The position numbers and the translations under genes are program-made. A DNA stretch of 64,000 bases, from contig CM055889.1 of the NCBI GenBank assembly GCA_029582165.1, forward strand, positions 12,964,841 to 13,028,840, given 5' to 3'. Under the pieces are notes generated by a model. It saw only the letters and a program-made list of their open reading frames with translations, made no database searches and had not been told where the DNA came from. The stretch comes from Portulaca oleracea. Its lineage: Eukaryota; Streptophyta; Magnoliopsida; Caryophyllales; Portulacaceae. Shown here piece by piece: positions 23,595 to 34,113 of the stretch. Position 1 is the first letter of the stretch. Every line of letters begins with the position of its first letter.

Positions 23595-24481
23595 TGTTGA
23601 GGCCCTTGAGGGGGGTGAATTTCACAATAAAAGATCTACACACTAGGTAAGGACGTTAGAGCAAACTTCCTTGGTTTCAAACCAAGGAGCAAAACACAGT
23701 GTAACTGAAATACCTCATTATATTTATGTCAATCAAAGAACAAGTTACACTTACTAAACAAAACAAGAAGTAGCAGCCCGAAGGCAGTTACTGATAGATT
23801 CACTGACCAAGACCGAAGGTCCTTGAGACAGCTACAAATAAGGATCGTCGTAGGAAAAACCCTAGCGGCGATTTGGAATATGATGGATTACATTGAAGCA
23901 CACACTCACACAACCTTAGTCCGTCAAGGCTATGCTACACATCATCTCACCACCACATGTAGACACAACTAATGCTCACTAAGGTCCTTGGCTATCCCTT
24001 CACCAGAGGTCCTTTACTGGCTACCTTCACCACCGAACCATTGGCTACACATTCAGAAATCCCACCGGATTTCTTACTCCGCGACTACTTCCGTGGAATC
24101 GCCTAAGTCTTCAATCTTCAAGTCTCCTCTTTATATTAGAGGCTTGATGGATGTTTAGGATGGTAGCCGTTGGAAACAAGATTATTTCCTTGTTTGCTCA
24201 CTGCTTCACCTTCCTTCTTTGTTGCTGATTTTCTTTCCTTCTTCTTGGAGATTTCCCAATCTTCTCTTCCTTCCATTTTTCTTTTTGATTTATTTCCTTA
24301 TGCTTTCCTTATGATTTATATCTGCAAATAAATCACACAATTAGAATATATATTATATACTCAGAATATATAATCAGATTATAAAATATAAGGCAACTTT
24401 CCTTTTCCGGATTTTGGCTTTCATCAAAACCTAAGGTCCTTCGCGCATGCGCGGTGAAGGACCTTGACCCAGTCTTCAACA
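23595..24481. mobile_element. Solo LTR, 887 bp, 5-bp TSD GAGTT
   Basis: It begins TGTTGAGGCC and ends TCTTCAACA, so TGTTGA and TCAACA form a perfect 6-bp terminal inverted repeat. Exact GAGTT copies flank it at 23590-23594 and 24482-24486. Near the right end, 24433-24466 forms a hairpin: AAGGTCCTTC pairs with GAAGGACCTT around GCGCATGCGC. No internal coding region is present. A copia-type solo LTR is likely. Confidence 0.8.
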
Positions 24482-24689
24482 GAGTTAAAACCCCAAGAAG
24501 AATTAACTAAAATGAACCTAATTAACTCAAAGCTTATTACAAATTAAATGACAAAAATAATCCTAATACAGAGAGGACTAAAGTAGTCAAAATTAACAAA
24601 TACATTACATATAATTAATCATAAAAATAACCCTAAACAACAAATCAAAGTAGTACAGAAATGCCACAACTGGGGGGGGGGGGGTTAGT

Positions 24690-25100
24690 CACGAGCAGGA
24701 CCAAGGAGGTCACGATCGTGACCAACTTTTGTTGGACAAGGAGTCATCTCCGGCGGGAGGTCACGGGTGTGACTTGAGTAGCCATGACCGTGACCTCCTT
24801 CTGGAATGGCAAGTCATATGCGCCCTTGGAAACTTTGCGAGCGTGACTTGAGAAAACCCAGAGGAATCATAGGCATAACCAATCAAATCACGGGCGTGAC
24901 GCGTCGAAGTTCGTCGAAAGTGGAAAATTATGGCTAAGGCAATGAAAGGCCAGAAGAGGGTCACGGTCGTGACCACCGAGATCACCCCCCATGACTCCTG
25001 TCTAGAGCCCAAGCCTCAAGGCCTCCATCACACAACCAAGGCACAGAAAGGGGTCATGGTCGTGACCAGTGTAGTCAAGCTCGTGACCTCAGTTTGTTCT
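24690..25100. repeat. Cluster of GTCACG/CGTGAC palindromic motifs
   Basis: At least eight GTCACG or CGTGAC half-sites occur in about 400 bp, several paired as near-palindromes such as GTCACGATCGTGACC (24709), GTCACGGTCGTGACC (24959) and GTCATGGTCGTGACC (25051). This looks like part of a Ty3-type LTR, some of which carry such motifs, but the borders are not visible. A 13-G run lies at 24672-24684. Open frames here are chance. Confidence 0.5.
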
Positions 25101-25285
25101 CCCAGACATGGTTCTCCCTTTAACTCTCAAAATCGACCATCGCCCTAGTCTCTCCTTTATTTTCGTTGAGGTAGGGAAAACACCTCCTTAGAAGGGATCT
25201 TGGTCGATCCAAAGGATGGTCGTGAATGTCCTTCCCAAGTCCAAGTTAAAGGTGAATTGTAGCTCCATTGGACCACGACAGGCAA

Positions 25286-25419
25286 GTAGTCTCGTTCTTG
25301 TGAGTAGGTTGGAATAAGGACTCTGATCCACTTCAAATATACTACCGTCAGCGTAGTCTCGTTCTTGTGAGTAGGTTGGAATTAGGACTCTGATCCACTT
25401 CAAATATACTACCGTTAGC
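25286..25419. repeat. Tandem duplication, unit 67 bp
   Basis: GTAGTCTCGTTCTTGTGAGT begins at 25286 and again at 25353. The two 67-bp copies differ at two positions by eye, so the duplication is recent. Confidence 0.85.
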
Positions 25420-26049
25420 GGGACGATGGATACTTATAGATAATTAGGAGTTTAATAATATTTTGTACTTTGATAAGATGACAAGTTTTTTTTGTACAAA
25501 GAAAGTGCTAATTCACACATTTTCTCTTACTTACCTTCTTAAAAAAAAAAAAAAAAAAAGAGTTCGAGCTCAAGCTTGACTCGACCAAGTGCATGAATTT
25601 TTAGTTTGACCTCCTTGAGTGTGTTTATAGTTTTTTTAGCCTTTCTTAATAGTTCTTTCATTTTCTCAATTCGAGTAAATATTCATTTCAAAATTTCCTT
25701 CCCAATTGCTTTTCAAGTTGCATGAATTTCAAAAATCATTCGTTTCACATTATAGTAGGTATAAATTATGTATACTTAAATTTTTTAAAAATTTTAACTA
25801 TTAATTTTTCAATACATAAAACACTAACAGTATACCGTGATATAAAGTTACTATCATTCTCTAATTCCTAATGAAAAATACTTTCATAATAGATAATCTT
25901 ATAAGATTTTTTCAATATAAATTAATATTAAACAGTAATAGTCAAAATATTGTTTGAAAAATTGTAAAATGTCATAATTGACAATTATTTTGGGCAGATG
26001 GCATGTATCCTATAATTTATTCCGATTATTTGGGAAAATAAAATAAAGA
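25420..26049. other. AT-rich intergenic DNA with a poly(A) tract
   Basis: An A homopolymer of about 18 lies near 25542-25559. Nothing else is supported. Confidence 0.4.
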
Positions 26050-28465
26050 AATTTTGACTTGGAGGGATGGCTCAATGTATAAATGGACTATAAAATACTA
26101 GGAGTTATTATGAGGTTCCAATTTATAAAAACTATGGAGACCAAAATATAGAAGAGAGGAAAGATAGAGGGGCACAATGAGGTTGAGAGGGAAAGACGGT
26201 AGTTAGCAAGACGACGACAGGATTCTAGGCGATGAACGACACCCCACATCATGGTAGCGAGACCAACGGTGGTGGGAGGCTGCTGAGGGCGGTCAGATTG
26301 GTCCTGTCTTGACGTGAATTTATCCATAGTTATGTGGTGAATGTAACTATAGCTAACATGTATACACAACCACAAATACTTGGTAAGTGTAACCATGGAT
26401 GAATTTGGGTGTTCTGTCCCGTATTTTCCTCTCCCAACTGATGTCTGTCGATCTGGCCATTGATCACGACTCCCACCTGCCACACTTGATTAATCGGGCG
26501 GTTGACTGTAGGGAACTGCCCACATGGAAAAGATGTTAATCTCACCGTTGGCGGAGATTCCAGTGACATGATAGGAGAGGAAGCTTTTTGATGATTGTGA
26601 GATAAGATTGGAGGTTGTATGTGCCGGCAAAAACCGAGCCAACGTTGGGCTTATGCACAATCAGGGCTTGGTGGTCGAGTTATGAAGGCCATCGCTAGGG
26701 ACAACGACGAGGAGTTGTAGCTCCAATGGAGGAAGGCTTTCAGTGTAGGAAGGTCATTACAGTTTCTAAAGGTGGCGTATGTTAGAGGTGAATTTGTTGG
26801 TGATGTATCCTCATCAAGCATCGGTATAACACTTAGGGGTTCAATAACCATGAAGGATGTTTTGAAGCCAGATGGGTATAAGGACGTCGCATAGATCAGT
26901 CGGGAAGGTCATTCACCCTATAGCTATCTCGTTCTGGACACGCATTGAGGACGTTTATCTGTAGCTGGTTGTTCTTTTCAACTTGGTTTGTGTTTCTCCT
27001 TTTGGACGTCAAGGAAGTTTATTACTAAGCTTTCCTAAATGCCAAGGGTTGATCCATTTGGAGGTCGTTAGCCTTCTATGCAATCTGAATATACGTATGA
27101 GGACCTTCATCTTGAATCTTCTGGGAATTTAGACGCCCAAGGCCATTCACTACTGAAGGAAGAAACACAGCAGCCTTGTTGGACAATTGACAGCCACGAA
27201 TTTGGAACCCAAATGAAGAATGACGCTCCAATGAGAAAGTGCCATGTGTGATGTTTCTAGTGCCTTCCAATTGATCTAGAAGCTTCTTATTTTAGTTATA
27301 TATTAGTTTATTCTGATGTAATTAGTTTAATTAAGTAAGATTAGGACGTTTTCTTTTTGCTCAAGAAACTCTTAATTAGAGTTCAGCTGGGTTTTAAATA
27401 CCCCTCTGTAATGTCCTTTGGGGGACAGTGAATTGATGAAATAGATGAGCCTTGAGCTTGCTTTGTTTGTGAGTATCTAACAACTCTCAAATTCTACCTC
27501 AGTATCTTGATTTGGCAATCAAGTGGTGAATAGGTAGGACTTGATTTCATCCTTAGAAGGTGTGTCTGTAACTAAGGATTGGATTAAGATTGCCCTTGTG
27601 ATAATCGATCATGGTGTGTTTGTATTGATTGATAATCACTTGTTTCTATCCTTTATTTTCTGTATTTTCCATCTCCTTGTTGATCCCAATCCATTTGAAC
27701 CCTTGAAAAAACGCATCTGTTGAGTTTGTCAAGGTCTGAAGGACCTTCGGTGTGTGCCCGGATCAGTGCACTCTAATTTGGTTCGGTCCGGGATACATCA
27801 GTTGGACTTGCACATAACTTGGGTGGAGGAAGAGTGGTGTGGGCAAGACAAGCAGTGGTGGATCTAGGTCTTTTGATTAGAGGTGGCCAATGCACTATTA
27901 TATTCATATAATAAACATAATATCCATAACTTTTATCCCAAATTATACTAAATTATTTTTTTCCTAGTGTTAACGATACCCTCAGCGTACATGGCTATTT
28001 GCCAGTGCAAACAGAAGAGAGAGGAGTGAGATTGAGATTAGAATGTTGAGGGCAACCATTGTTGTCGTTGTTTGAGTGATGGCAGATTAAGAAACAACTC
28101 CCCGACATAGTTCTTACGTATCAACGGTTACGTGGTGAGTGTAACCATGAACGATTTGTAAATACAACCATGAATGAATTTGGATATTCTATCCCTTGTT
28201 TCATGTCGAGACTAGACCCATCCGACCTCTCTCACGAGCCTCCTTCTACCATCGAGCTCACTTCCACGATATCTAGGAGTTGTCCACTAGCTAGGGTTAT
28301 GCTGCCGCCTTGCTAACTACTGTCTCTCTCTCAACCTTTTTGTGCCCCTCTCTCTTTTCCCTCTCCTCTGTTTTGGGTGCCATAGTTTTCATAAATTGAA
28401 ACTTCATAATTCTTAGTATTTTATGGACCATTTATGCATTGGATCATCCCTCCAAATCAAAACCC
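26050..28465. mobile_element. Long-inverted-repeat element, probably Mutator-like, about 2.4 kb
   Basis: The arms 26050-26220 and 28300-28465 are inverted copies of one another (left TTGGAGGGATGGCTCAATG; the complement of the right reads TTGGAGGGATGATCCAATG). The arms end in a GAGAGAGG-rich stretch. A second stretch at 26326-26425 is repeated in direct orientation at 28126-28210, so the inside is rearranged. Flanking AAAATAAAG and AAAATGAAC may be a worn 9-bp duplication. Around 27280-27560 the sequence looks like part of an LTR (TTTTAAATACCC followed by a leader-like stretch). No transposase was found. Confidence 0.6.
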
Positions 28466-28486
28466 CAAAATGAACCATTTTTATTA

Positions 28487-29795
28487 GGGTAATTGACTAA
28501 GGATGACCCAAAAACACATTTGACAATTAAGGATGTGAAGGACCAAGAGGGACTAATTTGTGATAAAAATGGAAGACTTTTTTTTATTTCAAATGCCCAA
28601 CACCACCGCCTGTTTCAATTTCCCAACACCACCACCCCACTCCCATCGAAGCCGGAAACCACTTCCGATCACTCCGAGCACCGGTGACTGATGCCCAGAC
28701 TACCCCTCTCTCTTATCGAGCCCCCAAACCCTCTCAAACTTTGACATGTCTGTTTCGAATGCCTTCAAAAGGGAACCATGGTTCCCCTTTGTAGGAATCA
28801 GAAAAAGACGCGTTGGAGTGATTTTGAGGTATGCGAGGATGAGGGATGGAAGACATATTCAGGTGCCTCTTGCCCACAATGATATGCTCAGCATCTGCTG
28901 CTGCATTACTAACATCTGCATTAGCTGGAGGAGTAGGGTGTATATCTGAACCACTTATCGACTGACGTTGAATGAATTCCTAGATTCAGAATCCATCCTA
29001 TGCGAGTGGTCCACTTTTTCTCACAAAACCCAATAAACATATAAAACTCTATTCACGAACGTTATTCACTTATCCGAAGTCTTAATCTCCGGTCCTCCCA
29101 ACTCCAATTATGGAGAAAAACAATCCAAAAAAACCCAACCCCATCCAGAATGCATTTTAAAAGGAATAAGATTTGAGGGCTCTTAATCAACCCTAAATCA
29201 ACAGTATAATACTCTATTCAAATAAACCAGTACCACTCTACCCACCAATATTCGAAAATCCTAAAATTTCACCCTCTTCACTTTTTTTCCTAAGGTGATT
29301 CAATTGATAAATCTGGGTTTGATTTTTCTCAACAACTACCCCTTCATGCCCTTCACTCCTGCATCCCTCAAAATCACTATGGCGCGTCTAATATGTATGC
29401 TTGCAAAGGGGAACCATGGTTTGCCTCTGTAGATATCCATGGTTCCCCTTTTTAAGCATCCAAAAAAGACACGTAAGAGTTTGAGAGGGTTTATGGGGCT
29501 CAAGGAGAGAGAGAGACGGTGGTCTGGGCGTCGGTCGCCGGTGCTCGGAGTTATCGGAGGTGGTTTACACCGCCGCGGTGGTGGGCGAACGTTCGATAGC
29601 GGTGGGGTGCTGGCATTGGGAAATTGAAACCGGTGGTGGTGGTGGAGTGATGGAGAAGTGGTAGTATTGGGCATTTGAAAATAAATAGATAAATAAATCA
29701 TCCATTTTTTATCATAAATTCCCTTTTTTTTAATCATAAATTAGTCTCTCTTGTTAAACATATTTTTTGATGTCATCCTTCTCGGTCAATAACCC
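28487..29795. mobile_element. Foldback-like Mutator-type element with arms of nearly 400 bp
   Basis: Left arm about 28487-28870 and right arm about 29330-29795 are inverted copies (GGGTAATTGACTAAGGATGA at the left; the complement of the right end starts GGGTTATTGACCGAGAAGGA). The arms include a CACCAC-rich stretch and GGGAACCATGGTTCCCCTTT. Flanking 9-mers TTTTTATTA and TTTTTCATT agree only partly, so the duplication is not proven. There is no transposase. Open frames on both strands (for example 29336-29737) lie in the arms and are not genes. Confidence 0.65.
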
Positions 29796-30535
29796 TTTTT
29801 CATTTGGGTTAATGACCAAGAGGGACGGCCCAGGAAGACAATTGACAGCTTGGTATCCTGTGGATAATAGAATCTTTATTTACATTGAATTGGGTGGGGC
29901 TTGGTAAGCTGACGTGGGTGGGCAAAGCTTGTTTCTAAATTCTTCTTTTTCATATTTCTTCTTTCTTTACCTAAAATCTCTTTCTTCTTCTTCTTTTGCA
30001 TTGTCCTTTGTGTTATTCCCCATTTGCCCCACACAGGCAAACACCCCCCCCCCCCCCAGTTGGAGAGTGGTGGTGAAAGCTTAAACCCTCACTCCATTGG
30101 AGCCCTAAATTCAAATTGGAGGAAAACCCACCTTGGTTTGGATTAGAAATCTGCAATCTACCTCCACCCATGAATGGATATTGAACAAACTAATGGTGTG
30201 TTTGTCTAGGGTTTTAGGTTTTGGTTGTGGGAGGGAGGGAGGGAGGGAGGATGTTATTCCATAATATATAGAGTTTGGGGAATAAACCAAAAAGAAAAAG
30301 ATGGAAACTTTGAGGAGATAAGAATTTGGGTGCTGGACAAATGGGTATAAAAGAAATACAAAGACAATCAATCAAGTAATTTGAAATACAAAAACAATCA
30401 ATCAAGTAATTGGAAATACAAAGGTAGAAATTAGGGAATTTTTTGCTTCTCTTCTTCTTCTTCTTATTCTACAAGGAGGGAGGGAGGGAGGGAGGGAGAG
30501 AGAGAGAGAGACGCAAATTATAAAATATAATCGAG

Positions 30536-30823
30536 TAGCGCTGTCAAAAAATCGGGTCCGGATAAATTCGGGTCGGATAAATTTGGACAATGTCAAAATT
30601 CGGACGAGAAATTCATGTCCGGACCCGGTTTTATTATGGATCAAACCGGGTCGGACAATTCGGACGCAACTAAAATCGGGTTCGGACAATAGAAAAATGA
30701 GAAATTTTATGTCCGAATATTCGGTCAATATCAAAATTCGGACGAAAAATTTATGTCCAAACTCGGTTTTTCGGGGTCGGATAATTCGGGTAATTCGAGT
30801 CGGACAAAATTTTGCCAGCGTTA
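30536..30823. mobile_element. hAT-type MITE (288 bp) rich in TCGGG/CCGGA words, 8-bp TSD
   Basis: The ends TAGCGCTG and CAGCGTTA are near-perfect inverted repeats. Exact TAATCGAG copies flank the insert at 30528-30535 and 30824-30831. The inside is made of AAATTCGG, CGGGTCGG and GTCCGGA words. It is nested in the Mutator-like element at 29806-32870 and so is younger than it. Confidence 0.85.
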
Positions 30824-31004
30824 TAATCGAGTGTACAATGCTAGGTGTGTATGGGAGGGAGTAAACCCACGCGCTTCATTTGAAAAAACACCCAGCTCAT
30901 TTTTTATAAAATTTCCATTACTCAATGAATACTTTCCCATATTCAATGCATATTTTCCCAATGTTGATGTATGTTTCGGTGATAATTTTCACACAACGTA
31001 GTGT

Positions 31005-31300
31005 ATTTTTCCCCAAATCGAATGCATTCTTTAGAAACATCAACGCAGTATTCAAACACAAGAATTCATATTTTGTTGATAAAATTTCCATTTCCCTTAT
31101 TCAATGCAAATTTTCCCAATTTTGATGCATTATTATCTAGATATGAGTGTAACAAAATAAACACAGTATGTTTTGTTGATAATTTTTCCACTTCGTAGTT
31201 CATTTTTTCCCAAATCGAATGCATTCTTCGGAAACATCAACATAGTATTCAAACACAAGAATTCATATTTGTTGATAATTATTCCATTATGTAATGCATT
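31005..31300. repeat. Diverged tandem repeat, unit about 200 bp
   Basis: CCAAATCGAATGCATTCTT and AGTATTCAAACACAAGAATT recur about 200 bp apart (first near 31014, second near 31211). The translated frames in this area are repeat artefacts. Confidence 0.65.
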
Positions 31301-31375
31301 CTTTCACATATTTGATGCAGTATTCAAGCAATCCAATGTATACTTATTGCAACATTATTGGTTACTGTTTACTTA

Positions 31376-31613
31376 ATTCAGGAATGTCTTCTTGATGGTT
31401 CTCTATTTTGTCGCCATTATTGAGTTCATCGAAGGTATCATCATTATTGAAGGTATCAACATCATGGTGAAAGGTTGCATCTTGTCGTTCATCCAACGAA
31501 GGTCTTTCAATTATATTCATGCTTACTTCACCCTCCATCTACAATTGCTCGATCAATAGGTTCTCAACATCAACAATGATATTATCGGTTTGTTCGATTG
31601 TTTGTTCTACCAT
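31376..31613 (-). pseudogene. Short acidic minus-strand frame with internal stop, possibly a transposase N-terminus
   Basis: From an ATG at 31613 the minus strand reads 24 codons rich in E, D and N, then a TAG at 31539-31541. It resumes in the same frame with about 53 more acidic codons to a stop near 31377. Acidic N-termini of this kind occur in FAR1/MURA-type transposases carried by Mutator-like elements, which would fit the host element, but no zinc-finger or catalytic domain is visible. It may be a remnant only. Confidence 0.25.
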
Positions 31614-31899
31614 ACTTAATCCGCATAAGTGACGGCGTTAGGAGTACAATTGACCAAGCAAGAACACGAACGAACAAACGACGGAGGTGCAAGAAGGAAA
31701 AAATGTGACCAATGAAGGATACGATCGAATGATATCCGCGTGATAAGGAATGAGTCCATAATAAAATCTCACATGAATCTTATATATACCCTACCTCATA
31801 TATATACAGAGTGTACATAGTACAATGCTATGTACACTCGTCCTGTCATATAATTGCTGAGGGAGAGAGAGATAGAAATTAGAGAAGAGAGGCAGAGGA

Positions 31900-32035
31900 T
31901 AATGAGGACAGTCGCCGGAGAGATGGTAGTTGTGCAAATCTAACCTCCCTAACGACTTCAAATCGACGATGGTGGAGGGTAGTTCGCCGGAAAATTGGTT
32001 ATCGTTCGCTACAAAACTCCCTTGATTTCCGACCC
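31900..32035 (-). pseudogene. Captured leucine-rich-repeat fragment of a receptor-kinase type gene
   Basis: The minus strand reads NQFSGELPSTIVDLKSLGRL followed by DLHNYHLSGDCP. This matches the plant extracellular LRR consensus (LxxLxLxxNxLSGxLPxxI) and is close in style to HAESA/HSL-type receptor kinases. It covers about one and a half repeats, has no kinase domain, and is bounded by unrelated sequence inside a Mutator-like element. The best reading is a captured gene piece (Pack-MULE cargo). Confidence 0.6.
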
Positions 32036-32039
32036 TGAT

Positions 32040-32420
32040 CCGGATAACCGGTTGTTTCCAACCCTGATCCGGGTCAGTATCCGGCACTCCGACAAACTCG
32101 CCTTCCCCCCCCCCCCCTATTTGCCCAACTTGCTTCAGTTGAAAACTCACCGGCAAACACCATTATCACCGCCCAAAACCGTCCCGAAGCCTCCTTTCTA
32201 CCTCCCCCCGTTTCGACCACCGCAGCCACCGCCTTGGTCCTCCCTGATTCGGGTCAGCTCCGACACTTCGACAGACTCGCCTTTCCCCCCTCTTTATTTC
32301 CCCAACTTGCTTCAGTTGAGAACTCACCGGAAAACACCATTATCTCCGCCCAAAACCGTCCCGAAGCCTCCTTTCTACTTCCCCTGTTTCGACCACCGCA
32401 ACCACCGCCTTGGTCCTTGA
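32040..32420. repeat. Tandem duplication of about 178 bp in GC-rich Pack-MULE cargo
   Basis: The stretch starting CCTGATCCGGGTCAG (about 32063) and running through CCACCGCCTTGGTCC is repeated from CCTGATTCGGGTCAG (about 32242). Copies share GCCCAAAACCGTCCCGAAGC. A 13-C run lies in copy one at 32105-32117. It is probably duplicated captured sequence. Confidence 0.7.
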
Positions 32421-32894
32421 TGGTTTCTCCTTCAGGCGTGACCTCTGCCCGCCACCGGCACGAGCACCGTCTACCGCCGACTTGCCCAGCCGTTGCCTGT
32501 CAACCACCACCCAGCCTCGTCGAACACCTCGTCCCAAAACTCACAACCCATTCATCTTCTCTCTCTTACCCTGTTTCTGCGTGAAATAAGAGGGTGGTGC
32601 CATCTTTCTGTTAGGGTGGGAGAAGAAAAAGATGGAGGAGAGGTGGTAGAGAGAGAGAATGTTGGTAGCAACCATGGCTACAAGGAGAAGAAAGAGACTC
32701 TGGGTAAAGAAAGAAGAAAGATGAAAAAATAAAGAATTTAGAAACAAGCTTTGCCCACCCATATCAGCTTACCAGGCCCTACCCAATTCAATGTAAATAA
32801 GGACTCTATTGTCCACACGATACCAAACTGTCAATTGTCTTCTTGGGCAGTCATTCTTCGTCATTAACCCTTTTCATTTTATTAACTTAGGGCA

Positions 32895-32998
32895 AGCCCA
32901 TGTTGATTGTTGATCATGCTGATATAAGCCCAATTGTCGGAAGCCTCAACCCTCATTAATTTGCCGCGTTTCTTTCTCTTCCTCGTGTTTCTTGCTTC

Positions 32999-33031
<33 letters not shown>

Positions 33032-33107
33032 AATTCTCGGCCTCTGTCGGAGCGTTTCTTTCACTGTGCAGCCACTCGCCGCCGCGTCCTCCTCCCATCC
33101 CAAAGAG
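32895..33107 (+). promoter_or_regulatory. NRPB5 promoter and untranslated first exon
   Basis: Two AGCCCA words (32895-32900 and 32927-32932), the reverse of the site II/TCP element TGGGCT, are followed by a (CT)15 tract at 33001-33030 and a GC-richer leader. The leader ends at a splice donor, CCAAAGAG/GTTAGT, at 33107/33108. The matching acceptor is TTGGTAG at 34102, so the leader is split by a 5'-UTR intron. The arrangement is typical of plant housekeeping genes; the transcription start is inferred. Confidence 0.55.
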
Positions 33108-33483
33108 GTTAGTTCTTTGTTCAATTCCAATGCCAAGCCTAAATAAAGCACACAAAGACAAGCATTAGTTGAAAGTTGAAACCATATTGAACTTCAAGAA
33201 TCAAGACATTGTTCAGTCTTCTTCGAAATTTGACACAATTCCTTAGGGTTAGACGGAACCTCTATGTCAAGTTACTCTCATCTTCACTTCTGAAATTTCT
33301 TCTAATTGAACTATGGATGTTGTTTCTATTTTGCGTACTTTGCTTGAGGGAAAGATGGTGAAATTTGAAATAATGGAGAAAAAGAGGTGTAATTTGGTCG
33401 TTGTATACTTTCCTTTTGTTAGTTTGTGTATGCACTGTAGGTGTTTTAACATGGTTTAGAATGGGTTTAGGGGTAGGGTAACT

Positions 33484-33506
33484 AGGGTTCAGGGTTTAGG
33501 GTTTTT
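33484..33506 (+). promoter_or_regulatory. Telo-box-like motif in the NRPB5 leader intron
   Basis: AGGGTTCAGGGTTTAGGGTTT contains two telomere-like repeats. In plants such telo-boxes near the 5' end are common in genes of the transcription and translation machinery. Confidence 0.4.
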
Positions 33507-33539
33507 CCCCATCCCGAATAATGGTCATATTAAACTTTC

Positions 33540-33755
33540 CCGAATAGTAAAAATGTCACTAAATTTGAGAACGTTAACTTGATAAACTTTCCCTAAAACT
33601 CAAAAAATGTTTCAGCATGGTTTGCATTTTTGAGTGGATGTTTTCAAATTTAGTGACATTTTTTTTACTACTACAGCCAGTTAAAATGGCTTTTTTGAGT
33701 TTTAGGTAGCATTTAGTGGATGCTTTCAAATTCAGTGGTGTTTTTAACTATTCGG
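33540..33755. mobile_element. MITE-like inverted repeat in the NRPB5 leader intron, about 216 bp
   Basis: The left arm CCGAATAGTAAAAATGTCAC and the complement of the right arm CCGAATAGTTAAAAACACCA pair over about 65 bp, down to AAAACTCAAAAAA. No clean target duplication was found. Confidence 0.5.
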
Positions 33756-34113
33756 CAGCACAGCTTTAACTTTGGGGGTTGAGAAGGTTTCTGAAATTCA
33801 GCAATTTGGAGTTAAGTTAGCTCAATAAGCTTGAGCCTGGATATAGAGGTTGATAAATGATAAGGGTCATATTTTGAGCTAGGTTAGGGCAGTCATATCT
33901 GCTACTAGCTGGTGACATTTCTGACTTGATACATGATTTTCTGATGTTAGAAATAGATCTACTATTTATGCATGTTAATCTTACCCCTTGTACAATTTCA
34001 AATTTTCAACAACAATAAAAGTGTCCAATAGGTTTGTTCTGCAATACAAAAGATGTGAACAAGTGTGCTGAAGTTTTTTTTTTTTCTTTTTTTTTTTGGT
34101 AGCTATTGGTGCA

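Larger units (their letters stand above)
29806..32870. mobile_element. Pack-MULE-like element, 3065 bp, 9-bp TSD
   Basis: Inverted repeats of more than 130 bp begin GGGTTAATGACCAAGAGGGA (left) and, on the complement of the right end, GGGTTAATGACGAAGAATGA. The exact 9-bp duplication TTTTCATTT lies at 29797-29805 and 32871-32879. Cargo includes a nested hAT-type MITE (30536-30823), a diverged tandem repeat (about 31005-31300), a short minus-strand frame (31376-31613), an LRR-like fragment (about 31900-32030) and a tandemly doubled GC-rich segment (about 32040-32420). No complete transposase is seen. The right end lies just upstream of NRPB5. Confidence 0.85.

Noticed and set aside
27852..27905. 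hAT terminal repeat (CAGTGGTGGATCTAGG)
   Set aside because: It resembles the end of the hAT at 3639, but no partner end or duplication was found, so it is too weak to list as an element.
31995..32584. Proline-rich plus-strand frames of 141 and 116 codons
   Set aside because: They result from duplicated C-rich Pack-MULE cargo and have no recognisable domain.
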